Below are positions 12,843 through 25,217 of a DNA stretch of 64,000 nucleotides, piece by piece. The DNA is taken from NCBI RefSeq assembly GCF_021155765.1, contig NC_060114.1, positions 16,315,501-16,379,500 on the forward strand, in the 5' to 3' direction. Positions within the stretch are counted from its first letter, which is position 1. Every line of letters starts with the position of its first letter. The notes beneath the pieces were generated by a model. The model was not told the DNA's origin. It was given only the letters and a program-made list of their open reading frames with translations, and ran no database searches. The translations under genes were made by a program, and so were the position numbers. This DNA is from Diprion similis. Its lineage: Eukaryota; Arthropoda; Insecta; Hymenoptera; Diprionidae.

Positions 12843-13545
12843 TCAAAATTCACTGGTCAGGGTATTTGTGGTTTGGATTTTTCTAATTCGGACGACACCG
12901 TTTGCATAGTCAAATAAGTCTGTCAAATTTTGAAAATGCAATGGTTGTTGGTCATTTTCCCAATCAAAGATTGAGAGTTCTTCGGCTAATGACTTAGGAA
13001 ATGGCGGTCTCTGTTGTTCTTGTACTATGAAACTGAGGCTCTGAAGGCGCGGATAATATTTGGCAAATTTGAACGCCTGTCCAATGTATGTACCTTTCTA
13101 GCTGTACCTTATGTTTTCAGTATTCCATCACCCACCTGTTGATATACTATTATACATATAGTACCATATAAATTATTTGTTGTACCTTTATGCCTATTCA
13201 ACCACGATGACTAGTGTTAAGTAATGTACCTTATATTACATGTATAAAAATGAATAAATTTATTTATATACCTACTGAAATGAATCAAACAAGTATCCTG
13301 AATGCGTTGTTGAGGTACCTGGTCTACGTTACCGACTTTTTCAAATAAATTCTGAATGGTATCGGCTAGCCTCTGATGATAACCGGAAAGTCTCTCATTC
13401 CTCACCGTCGATTGGCTCGCTTCAATACTCAGCTGCTGGGTAAGGTAGGTATTTCAAAGTTTCATCATCATAGAAAGAAGCGCTTTACTTTTACAGTGGC
13501 AATATTTTGAACATATTCAAATTCAAATGTCGGTGTAGCACTCAT
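12843..13545 (-). CDS. Unrecognised 135-residue protein, three small exons
   Basis: Not recognised. Exons 13489-13545 (19 codons), 13319-13435 (39 codons) and 12843-13076 (78 codons including TGA) all join in phase 0 at good sites: AAA/GTAAAG with CCCAG, then CAG/GTACCT with GGACAG. The first intron is only 53 nt. The product starts MSATPTFEFEYVQNIATVK. It has a probable amphipathic helix (NERLSGYHQRLADTIQNLFE), then FKFAKYYPRLQSLSF and a polar end TTNTLTSEF. There is no signal peptide, membrane segment or cysteine pattern. No exon is long or begins with ATG apart from the first, so a simple ORF search does not show it. Its 3' end converges on the PID gene. The exon joins are inferred by eye; a longer 5' end is possible. 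Confidence 0.6.
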
Positions 13546-16500
13546 TAGGAATTGCGTGTTTTATAAATACTGCTGTATTATATTTTAAGTCTACGGTGTA
13601 ATAAAAATTAATGACGCGTATTTTTCAATTTTAAGAAGTTATAGATGCATTAATTAGCATTTAAAACAGTCACGCCTCGTTTCCAAATTTTTTTTATATG
13701 GGATTTTATTCTAGCATACGTCCTTCACGTGATTGTGGTCAAATGGGAGGTTTATACATACATTATAAGTCACTCGATATGCCCAAAACTCAACAGTTTA
13801 CAGAATCTTTGATACATTCACCACACATCTCTATGAGTATTTTAATATCTATTTCTCATCTCTTAATTACTTCAATCGCAAATATACCTCAAGGTTATAT
13901 CCAAAATTTGTCTTTTTTAAAAGAAGCCTATATCAATAGCTCAAGGACCGCGATAGCTTTGAATTTTATTTTTTATCGTTCAAGTCAAGACTGGTATAAT
14001 AAATACATCCAAACCATGCGATAAAATCGGTACACCTCATTTTTCTCTGTTTTTATACTTGAAATTTTTTTTAATTGTTCTGCTCGTCTCTTCCAAAGGA
14101 GTATGCAGATGCGACATCGTGTTTCCTCGTTTCGGACGGGGTCGACGACGGATATGAGAGGTACAGTAATTAATCCAGCAAGATTTGAAGTAACCCTGGA
14201 ATTAACCGGCCAATCGCGTGTCAACGTTCATATATCTTGTCGTCAAGGTTTTTCGACGCCTTTGTTCGTGGTTTTGAAACGCGTGTTTAATGCCGAACGT
14301 ATGATATTCCAAGAAGGTACTTTCTGCGCCCATGCCGCTCGGTTCCCCACTCAACTGAACGAGAAAGCTTTCTGTACGATGGTAGTCGCGACTCCAGGAA
14401 TTTCCACTTCAGCCTGGTAGTCTTTGGCTGGTACCGAACCTCGACGTTCTAATCGTACATCAGACCTGTAGAAAAATCTTGAAAAATATATCGCCGCGTC
14501 TGGTTCACGTGTGAGCCAAGGTTGGTTCCGAAAAATACCTTTCAGGAAATCAATAATCTATTCAAATTCCCACCGCGATTACTTTCCTTTTCGTTTTATT
14601 GTCGGTAAACAGTTGTTTCAATCACGCACCGCAGGTACCCACCGTGTTACTTGCTCGATTATACGATACGTTAAATACCGTAGACACCAGCCTTTCTCAT
14701 TCGTGCCGAATTAAAAAGACCAACCACACACTCGCCTATACTACGGTATTACAGGAAAAGTCTCAAGTGCATATACGCTGGATGTGAGGGAAGGAAACTA
14801 ATGGCGGAATAGTGGATTTCAACGCTGGACGAGGACAAGGTTCGGTGAAATTTCATTATCAAAATTTAACGCCGTCATATTTTCCTCCCCGTAATATATT
14901 CCTGCCATATAGATTATAATAGAACATCACCCGAAAATCTAGCGATTACCGCGTTTCGCATATAATTGAAATCGTCGCGCCACATAGAAATTATACCGAA
15001 TAAATTTAACGGCTCCGCAGTCGAAACACGGCTCACTTTCGATTGAGAGTCGGACTGTAGCCGATAGTAGCTCAGGTGAAACGCTGCCGATTCTAGTGAT
15101 GACGATCAAAAATTGTATTAGTTTCGTGTGGCAGGTACGTTTAACGAAGAGAAAAATTTCTCTTTGAAGATCGAGTAATGAACGGACGGATGACTGGCCC
15201 TTATCGCGAACTCCGTCATCCGTCAAATGCCGTATTATTCAGTGAAATTTTGCAGAATAAACACGAGTCTAATTAACGTTCATCGCCGCCCAGCTGTTGC
15301 AGGATTTTTCGAGTCTTCGTAGAGATGTAGGTATAATTATTTAACGGCTCTAAGTGTCGAGAGTTCCGAGGTGTTACAAGAGGTTGCGAGAGAAAATCCC
15401 TCTCTACTTTTGCAATATACTAACATACTTATTATACTCGTATGTTAACCCTGCGGCACATGTCTCTATACTTACACACACACATATATATATACCGTAT
15501 ATACTTTGTGAACGCATGCAATTGTCCCCGCAAATCAGGTGGCAGATTTGAACTGGTGAAATTCATCCGTTTATGTAAAACTGTTTACCGTGTAATACCG
15601 ATTTGGAACGGTAGCATTCGTTTCCGTCTTCTCATTTATAATGGTCTTCGGATCGATGACATTTTTTCCAACCGCATAGCAGCTGCAGCAGTCAAATCGA
15701 ATCGCTAATATTTCGTTACATCCACTATCGATATGCTGAAACCCCGAAGCGCAGTCGAGACTTATGTCTCCAATCAGGGACACCCACCTTACGCAATATC
15801 TAAAACTGATTTTACTTTCACAACTACATAACCCATATGTACGTGTCGATCGAATTTCCATGGTGAGTTACAGCCATGAATAGCGATCGATAAATATTAA
15901 TTATCACCATTGCAATGTTATAATATCAGTCTATCTAACAATACTTTACACGCTATAGTCGCAGCTCGTGTTTATTAGGAATTGAGATCTTAATGTATTC
16001 ACGATGATTACCTCTTTGTTCACTATACCAGAAAATCCAGTTTCCTCACCACGGTATAAGACATATATAGGAATGCCACGCAGGGTATAATAAAAATATG
16101 TGTATTGCTGCGCAAGAATTATTCGACGGATAAAAATTCGTTTCACGTATCTGCTGCAGCAGTTTGTCCACCATTTTGAATCCATTTCAGGATGCCTGTG
16201 GTTTCGGCTTTTTTTAGAGTGCATTGTACCGCATAAATTTAATCCGAATGTTTTTCGCTCAACTTTTTCTCCTTTACCTTTCGCTCGTTATTTATTTCTT
16301 TCTTTACATCTCTCGCGTGGACAAAGGTCGGATACGTGTGGCCATGGAATTCCTGTACTGACAAGATTAAATTAACGCAGTGTTCGAACCGTGTAGTTTG
16401 TCCTTTTGTTTTCCCCCTTTGGTTCACCTTAACGGTCGTGCCATCTTCCGAGCTGCTTTCTGCAGGTAAAACTGTATGCTCAGTGACATACCAGTTTTCT

Positions 16501-18896
16501 GAACAAAGATCAACTCCCCGAAAGTCGTGATTCATTGTAAAAAACTGAACGCAGAAAGAAAATCGAACAATGATCTTTTCAACCGTGCATGAATGCATAA
16601 ATCGGTATTGCGATATATTTCTATATACCTGCAACTTATAAGTACCTGCAGCATATTGTTATATTATTATACAGCTTACCTGACATTTATACGCAGCTGA
16701 GCTGTATTACCCGAGAACCACCTTTCTTTCGACTTACGTTCGACCTTGACAAATATAATATAAGTACAGCGAAACCTGCACGAAATATACATCGTTTGCT
16801 CGCATGATCACCGTGCACATGGTGTATAATCCTTGTATCTGCAGATTTTTTTCCGAACTTTATCGATCATCGATCATTTCCTGTGGTAGACTTTTCTCAT
16901 AATATAGTTATTATATACGTGTTACAACATGATGCAACTGGAGCGAAAGTCAATCCCCCAAATGAAACTTAATAGCGGACGATATAAGCAACTCATGTAC
17001 ATTGCACACGCCGTACGGAGTACGAATCAATCCTCTTGGCACTAATTTCGCAGTTTTTGGACCGGTGAAATTGCAACTAACAATAAACTACTTATGCAGT
17101 GATATTCTTTTGAATTAAGTAGCACAGCTGGACGGATTGGTAGTAATGGTACATCAAATATATTTGACTTTGGCATTTATTACCAAGTTGTTGATGAGCT
17201 TTTGGTATTTCACGCCAAACTTCGGTATTCAAAGAATCACTTCTGAAGGACAACTTTTCCTTTTTGATCATTTACAGAATAAAATGTGTGCCGGTTCGTA
17301 ATTAATCGCAAGAATTGTGTAACGACTGAGGGGAGCAGTTCGATGGCGGGGAACAATTTCGTTAACCTGCATTGCTAGTATGGGTAGATAATTTTTTCGC
17401 GATCGAGTTTAACGCCGACCACAAGCGTCGCTGTTCGGGCCGAATACCGTGACAAGTTGTTATACCAGCCTTAGCGCGGAAACACTTTCACTATATGGAT
17501 ACTAAATATACTTCAATGTATACAGGTATACCTATACTGTATATATTATTATCTACTTTGGTCGAAGTTGAAGAAGGTCTCTGTCTGAGACCACGCCACA
17601 TGATTATATGTCCTCTACCCACGATATTGTCGATCTGCACGTATTATTCTGTACGTCAAAAGCAATTCCAATTAATGTAAGCATCGGTATTGCGGTTTTT
17701 ATGATATAACCGAGGACATAACTGAATCACCCCGCAGAGTTTATCCATTTAGACTCACCGATAGACTTCAATAGAGGTGCGTTAATAATATTTTCGACGA
17801 TTTTTCCTCGGGCAAAACCGCTTGAATTTCAGTTGGGAATTACCCTGGCTTTATTTGCGGTGTGTAGAAAACCGCGAAATGTAACAACCATACGCTGATA
17901 ATTGAGCCCTTGACATCGAAACGAGCTGCTTAAGCGGTGAATCTTGCACCGATCTTCAGCTCGGAATACAAACTCTGAGACATCGGTGATGAAATTCTAC
18001 TCAAGAGAGTTCTACCGAAAAGGTCAACCGATTGTACGACTTGCCAATGATATATGTAAAGTTTAACTTGCACATCCATATGCCATCGGGGACATCGAAG
18101 ATTCACGTGAACGATATTAGTTAGCTTACTTAAGGTTATCGAGAAACCACAGCGTCAGCGTCAGCGATGTTGTAATTAATTTCTTAAAAGCAATTAGAAT
18201 CAGAAGCTAAATGATAGCTTGGAAAATAATCAATTTGCCGGTCAGTGGTAATTTATTGATCTATTGATTACCCCGTATTCACCATCAAGAAATGATTTTC
18301 GATAGCTTCAAAATTGAAACATGACTGAATCTGGTTTTCTTCCTTGAATAAAAATGAATTTATAGGTACAGTTAGGCATGTTCAATTGAAAAATGTTGAT
18401 CGGGTACCATATTTGCTGCCTTTGTATCAGGGATTCAGTTAACGCCAGTTACTATCCGCATTTATATGTCAGCATGCGAATGCATGTGCGAGTGTGAACC
18501 AAGTTTTAAGCCGGGTTATGTAAATGACAATGTATTTTCACTCCTTGCGAGATTTGTTGCTAAGCGATGCATGCGGGTCACCGAGCAAAAACTCTCTGTT
18601 GAAGTGTCTTCCAGTTGACTGAGACTCAGCCGCTATGCCAGGCATGCAACTGTACAATTCATTCCTTATTGTGAATCGTCACAGTCGAAGGCTAACGGTT
18701 CAGGTAGGGTTCAACTTTGGACACTGGATCGGTGTCAATGATCGCTGCTACCAGCTGTCAGTGGAAGTGTTGTATTATACTGACTCTACACAAGTCACGC
18801 GATGAGAAGATGAAACAATATGATCTGTATCCTAAGTTGATTGCATTTACATCCACACATTTCTGATGTAGACTTTCTGTTCTTTTTTTATTCCAG
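13546..18896. other. Gene-poor 5.3-kb spacer upstream of the CBM14 gene
   Basis: Mostly A+T-rich. A (CA)n(TA)n tract lies near 15474-15494. Minus-strand 16239-16634 and plus-strand 14103-14420 are open for over 100 codons but resemble nothing I know and overlap other open frames. Close to 18703 the string GGTTCAG/GTAGGG is a possible donor of a non-coding first exon for the CBM14 gene, whose coding exon follows an acceptor at 18896. No RNA gene was recognised. Confidence 0.4.
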
Positions 18897-18906
18897 TTGA
18901 GCCATC

Positions 18907-21900
18907 ATGAGAGAAAAAATTCGCGTCCTGCTTCTGATTTATGGTAAGTTAATCACCAGATCAGTTGTCATATGCACCGTCCCGTTTTTACGTCGGTGCT
19001 TTCGAGATGACGTTGGTCTTTAACGTGTCTTTCTTCTATTCACTCTTAGGGCTTCTGCTCACGGCGGTGTGTACAAATGCTCTGAAACCAACTCGACCGA
19101 AGTTTAAGATTGCCACATCTTCTACGACCACTACGACGGAGGAACCAGAACCGGAAGAGCCTGAGGTTAGTCAGTTATTATAAGACCTTCTTTCGCTGCA
19201 TGTTGAGCATAAAGAATTTCTCGATGAGATATTAGAGTGCGCCCAAATACCTTGATAAGAAACAGTAAAATGCTTTTAGTTATGTATAGGCATACATAGG
19301 TGCGTATAACACGGTTCACTTACAATTTCTATAGGTAACTACAGTGCAGACTGATGTTAACGCAACAACTGGTCACACATTGACGGGTATTCCCCAAATA
19401 GACTATATCTGGGATCCTAATCTACCGCGGGAATTGAATGGTTACAATCTCAGTTCATATCCGTTCTACAGCACCGTGCCCACGGAGGAAATTGATTTTA
19501 AATGCGACGGACTGCACGATGGCTTTTACGCCAGCATACAGCACAAATGTCAGGTATGACGAAACGCGGTTTAAATACCAATCCACGCATTTTATTTGCT
19601 GTTCTGAAAAATTTTGATCAGAATTTAAAAAAAATTTTAAATTCCAACTTAACGTATCCGTCTATTACATTATCATATTTAAAACATCGCTCCAACCCTT
19701 GTATGCAGGTATATCATCACTGTCTCTACGGTACCCGGTACGATTTTCTATGCGCGAACTTTACCGCCTTCGACCAGAAGACCTTCATATGCCATTTCGC
19801 GTCAGAGGTGGATTGTGCAAATTCTAAAAAATACTGGCATCGCAACGACGCTCTCTATCAAGCGACGACGACGACAACGACCTCAACGACCACGACGACA
19901 ACGGTAGCTCCCCCGGTTCCCGCAGCACCACAAGTTCCCGTGGGAAGACCCAGCCTCAGGGATCCAACACGGCGCAGACGGCCCTGGAGGAGGAGGCCCA
20001 GCTATGAATACGAATACGACGATGATTACTACGACGACGGGTACGAGAGGACCAGAGGACGAGGCTACGACAGGAGAGACGGCTATCAGTACGACGACCG
20101 CGACTTCGTGTCGGATAAAGATCGGGATCGGGACTATAGAGACTCGGAAAGAGACCGCAGCATCAGACACAGAGAAAGGGAGAGGGACAGGGACAATCCC
20201 GCTGGATACGGACCCCGAGATGTCAGCGATCGTCGACCGGTCTACGACGATCGGGATCAAAGGAATCGCGAAAAGATACCCGCGCCTAGACCCAACCGCA
20301 GAGAACCCCCAATCAGGGCTAGACCCGTAGACCAATACGACGAAGATTCCCGGCCTTTGCCTAGGGATAGAGTGCGCGATCCGGAGACGACGAATTATCC
20401 TGAAGGAAGAGGTGGAGCGGCCGAAGACCGACGAAAAGAAACAATTGATTCCAGGACTAGGGATTCATCCAGAGACTCGGATGATCGGCGAACATACAAT
20501 TCTGATAAAAGGTAAGAGGGTAATCGGGATAATTTGGCAAATTAATCGATGAAAAGTTTTTAGGTGACAAACTTGTATGAGATACCGTGGTGGAAGAAAA
20601 GATCCATCTTGTGGAATTTCATTATATATTACAGTAATAGTAGTTGATAAATGGGAAATAGTGACTATTATCGACCTATGATGAAGTCTACTTTCTTCTA
20701 TCCGAATTACAGAATAATTTTAATCTCCCATGAACATTCCAATAGAATAGGTGTGGGGGAGAGGGAAGAAAAATGGCCGCCGCGATACAATAAACAGCCC
20801 ATCTCGTAACTTCAACGCACGCGTTTTATAACTCAATCTTTCAATCGGAAAAAATATATATGTTGGCTGATTTTATAGTCCCGGCACGAATAGAAAACCT
20901 TTGTATTCGATTTTTTTTTAGAGTAAAACGACCAGGAATTGGAATAAAGTTTCCCCGCCTCTGACGTCACAACGCCTTGATGTTCATTTGATAGAACATA
21001 GAATTGACTCTCACTTTAACACTTAATATACATACGCAAGTCACGTTAGCGCAACTTAACTCTACCGATCGTTATCACATTTAGGTACAGAAACGACTAC
21101 GACGATAAATCAGATCCAGCTCCCGTTGCAACGGGGAGTACCGATGGTCTGGTCAAACCTGCTGCGCCCAGTAGTTCAGTTTACGCAAGACCGCGAGCAC
21201 CGCCCAAGATACGAAGGCCTGTGCCGGTATCCGAAAAAAATAAATACGCATACAACGTTTCTGCCGCACCCGCCGCCGCCGCCCCCGTGCCTAATGGTGA
21301 TTATATCGAAAAAGCGAGTTTTCACATGATTAGGGATCCCCATATCAGTACTTACTTTGATCAATTACTTTCAGAAGAAACACGGAGACGGCCAGATCCA
21401 GTCGATGATGATTACGTAGTCGATGATTTGGAGGAAACTAGACCCCGAAGACCGGGCCGAAGAAGGCCAGCTTACAGAGACAAGGAAACTTACGACTCAA
21501 GAGAAACTAGAGACAGAGAGAGAGAAAGAGACCGAGATCGAGATCGTGATAGGGAGCGTACCTATAGGTAAGGTAATGTACACAAAACAATTGCAACAAC
21601 CACAATTCCCTACAGAGGACCGTAATCGTAGTTTGGCATGCCTTTACGACACTTCGTCCATCTTTTGACCGTTGGCCCGTAAATACGATCCGAACAAAAT
21701 GCATCGGCACCCAAAGCTCTTAAAATTCAGCTTGATATTTCACGAAATTATCAACCTCGAAAAACCTGATAAAATTCTAATGTAGCTTCATCAGATCTCG
21801 AAGGTTGAATTCCTGAATAAATTTCAGCCGGAGGTACATGAAATCTGTCCAATTCTTGTGAAATCGTTCATGATTCCTCCGACCTTCTGCCCATCCTCCA

Positions 21901-23652
21901 AGAGCTTCGGAACTTCGAAATTCAATTTCTCTCTCACTTTCTATCGGTATTCACGCCTCACAGTTTCTTCTCACTCACTCACTCACTCGACTCACAGATT
22001 TTATGATTCCAATTTTCTTAATGGCAGGCTCTGCAGCATGTAATCTATGTTTTTTTACCTTCTATGTCAGACCTCGATACCAAGATGAGGAAGAGGAGGT
22101 GGGGGATGAAGTGAGTATGAGGAAACGTCCGGACCGGCAGAGAGACAGGCACTATGAAAGAGGAGACAGACCGTATGGATACGAGAGAGACAGAGCCGTG
22201 GGTGATCGGGGGTCAATTAGCCCATCAACAACGGAGAGACCGGCTGGCCAGTACCCGATTAGATCAGAGAGACCTATTCTACCGTTGAGCAACCGTCCGT
22301 CAAGCAGGGACGATGATTACGTTCGACCAAAATTCTCAGCTCGCGAACGAGAGCCACCGATATTGCAGAATGAACCCGTGAAGAAGCCCAACTTCTATAG
22401 TCAAAGGATGGAAAAAACGATCGACACATCACAACAGACTTTCATAAATGAAGAACGCGACGACGGCGAAAGCGTCGTTCAGGACGAAGAGGACGAAGAA
22501 TTGGAGCAGCCGACAAGGAGCAAAGATTATCGCGATAAGAGCAACGATCAGAGCTATCTTGACCCAGACCCCGAGCCGAAGTTGGCGCCCAAAGAACTCT
22601 CGTCACGTCCACCGATATCCGGATCACGTGGAAATTATAAGTACGAAGACCCGAGCTCTGAGAGTCCATTAGCGATCGATTACTCCTCGGAAACTTCGTC
22701 CGAATATTACGATGATCCTGAGGAAGTTCCGGTATCCTCACCAAGGACAACAGTGCGTGTTGTTAAAAGGCCCTTCCTGCCATCGAGAGGCGGCAACCCA
22801 AACCCCAGGGGTTTGAAGCAGGTCGGATTGAGGGTGGAGCCGCGATCAGACGAGGTTAAGTCAAGCTTGAGGCAAACGAGCGAGTCTGATTTCGCTCAGA
22901 ATCAGCCCGTTTCGCGAGAACATTCTTCGAACAATGGCGCCAGGTCATCGAGATTAAATGTGGACGATGAGGCGACTATCGGTACGACAGGGGATAGGGA
23001 TTACAGCCCAAGAAGACAGCCCTACGACGCCTACAGAACGATTCAGAGCGACGTCAGGCAGCGGCAAGGGGAGGAGCTGCAGAACGAGGGCGGGGTTGCA
23101 ACGAGGCCGCAGAGTCGAAGACTTCAAAAAGAGGACTCGATAACCGACGAAAACGACTCGCTTGCACAGACCCAGGACGAGGATGAGTTCACACGTCCAC
23201 AATTCGACCAGAGATTTCCAACGTCGAGGAACGATGGAGAATTCATCGCACCTTCAAGGCAAGAGAGCCCAGTAACATTGCAGTCGCGTAATCCGGACGA
23301 CGCAGAAAACCAGCTCCAAGATATACCGGAGAGCGAGTACGACGTCGCGTTGAACGACGCGCTGCCACCGACTTTGAACAAGGAATCGAACCTTCCCAGC
23401 GGCTTCGTCCTGCCGCTTCACAGACAGCTGGAGAGGGATACGAACCTGCAATCCTCCCAGAGGAACTACCTGCTCACCAGACCAGCCGAACTCGTAGCTC
23501 AAGTGAAATCTTCATCTTCTCCAGGCTCCAGCTCCTATCCTGTACCACCGTCAATGGCTAGAGCCCGTGCCACTTTTCCTCGGCAACCACCAGGTGCTGT
23601 ATTTGCACCTGGAAATCCACAAGCACCTTGGCAGGGGTACGACGAGTACTAA
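18907..23652 (+). CDS. Secreted CBM14 (peritrophin-A) cuticle-type protein with long charged tail
   Basis: Exons 18907-18943, 19050-19165, 19335-19553, 19709-20511, 21085-21567 and 22071-23652 join in phase: 1079 residues, or 1053 if a 78-nt in-frame intron at 21297-21374 is removed. A signal peptide is formed across exons 1-2 (REKIRVLLLIYGLLLTAVC). One chitin-binding type-2 domain has six cysteines at about 108, 123, 129, 139, 152 and 160, with spacings 14-5-9-12-7, the CBM14 pattern. A Thr-rich linker follows, then about 900 residues of low-complexity sequence dense in Arg, Asp, Glu, Ser and Pro, with RERDRD runs and YEYEYDDDYYDD. A single CBM14 is the hallmark of CPAP1-type cuticle proteins, which bind chitin in the extracellular cuticle. 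Tyrosine-rich patches could serve cross-linking (inference). AATAAA lies at 24235-24240. Confidence 0.9.
21297..21374 (+). other. Probable 78-nt in-frame intron inside the CBM14 gene
   Basis: The interval starts GTGATT and ends TTACTTTCAG after a pyrimidine-rich stretch and a branch-point-like CTTACTTTG. It is exactly 26 codons long with no stop, so retained and spliced mRNAs are both readable. The 26 residues it would encode (IEKASFHMIRDPH and so on) differ in style from the flanking Arg/Asp/Pro-rich sequence, which favours removal. Confidence 0.6.
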
Positions 23653-25217
23653 TTAGTCTAGATATTAGGCTTGAACCAGGCAGCATTTGTTCGAGAAATA
23701 CTTTATGACTGCTGTAACGAGAAGTTCCATTAATTGAATGGCTCCAATGATCAGGTTCAAGTTGAGAAAGTCCGTTGTGGATAGTCAAATCTGAGTTTCT
23801 TGCCAAAGGTAAAGAAAAATCGTCCCAATCTTAAACACCTATATTCTGATTCACTTGTGGATGTAAAGACTCGTTCGAAACTATAAATTTTAAAATAGGC
23901 TGAGAGGATTTGTTTCACTACGTTGCCTACTACCGTTCAATTATAGTGGAAAACTGTCTCAACCCACGCGGTCTTGACGTCGTTCTTCTGCGCAATATCG
24001 GATACTCATTACTAGGTCGGTCAGTGTGCTGAAGATATAGGATCAGAATTTTTACTACACGACGATAAGGCGTATATAATATCACTGAAAAAAGTTCTAC
24101 GTTTCATAAGCCAATTTGAACGGAAGTTGATCCTGGTTTTCCGTAAAATGAAACAGTAACAATAATTATCAGAGGACTCTAAGTCGATTTCTTAGACTTG
24201 ATAATATTACTTAATATTCCAGGTTGTCGTGTTTAATAAACTGAAGTCGTATCTTCTGGATGTTGACCGGCGTGGTGTTATTGCATAATTATATCATATT
24301 ATAAACTTTAATTGATATACACTTTTACGCACAAAATAAAATGAAAGAAACCGTGTGATATAAGTACGATTTTTTATATAGCATTTTTGTACCCATCCGT
24401 ATGTGGTGCAAACTTTGTAAATATATGTAGGCACATAATACAGTTTGTGAAATTCGATCCAGCAATTAGAGTCTGCAAACTGTGAGGTATTTGTATTGAA
24501 AAAGAAAATTAATTGATAATAAGTAATACCGAAGTGCAATAGAATATATATCTATACATACATACCTATAATACATTTATTATAATAATTAACTCAAAGT
24601 ATAATGCAATAATATGAACCTTCCTAGCTGTACTTGATTAATCGGCATGTAAATTATAATAAAACATATCTTGAAAATAAAGGATCATTGCAGTTTTTCC
24701 TTCTTCTTCGCCATATTTTGACGTTCAGAAGAGAAGCCGTGAAATGAGGTCTATAATTTTTTTGTACGCACTTACATGACAACTCTGAAATGCTCGAAAG
24801 TTGGGGAAATAATAATCGTCCGAAAGAATTTTAACCGCTTTGGGGAATTTTCTATCATTTTTGTAGTTTATTACATCCGATCACACCGAATTTTTTCTGC
24901 ACAATTAATGGTCAAGTTCCAAATACTAGTTAGTAATAAGTTGTTGTTAACCAGGGCCGCGTCGCAAAACTTGTGGTGAAGAGATAAGTGGTTCGATAGA
25001 CGGTATCGTGTACGGATAATCAATTCGTCATCTGGTCAAGATAGGAGCACTTGCTTATCGTTTCAGATTCACACGTTATATTAATTATTTCGATGGTCAG
25101 TTATAGTGGTCGCCTGCTGTGCAGATAAATACGAATGTCTAAGCGTGATTATTATGCCTGTTTCTAATTGTAAAAAACCGCCAACGCGTCATATACTGTG
25201 TTTGAAAAGCATCAAGG
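23653..25217. other. 3' region of the CBM14 gene and spacer
   Basis: The first 590 bases up to AATAAA at 24235-24240 are a plausible 3' UTR. The rest is A+T-rich spacer with the promoter of the thyroglobulin-domain gene near its right end; no TATA box stands out. Confidence 0.45.

Noticed and set aside
14103-14420. 105-codon plus-strand ORF with ATG
   Set aside because: No homology recognised, no poly-A or splice context, and the opposite strand is also open.
16239-16634. 131-codon minus-strand open frame
   Set aside because: Codon content looks fair and an acceptor lies before an internal ATG, but I could not join it to other exons and recognise no family.
19883-20335. 150-codon minus-strand frame inside the CBM14 gene
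   Set aside because: Antisense shadow of repetitive Arg/Asp codons; its Val/Ile-rich product is an artefact of the repeats.
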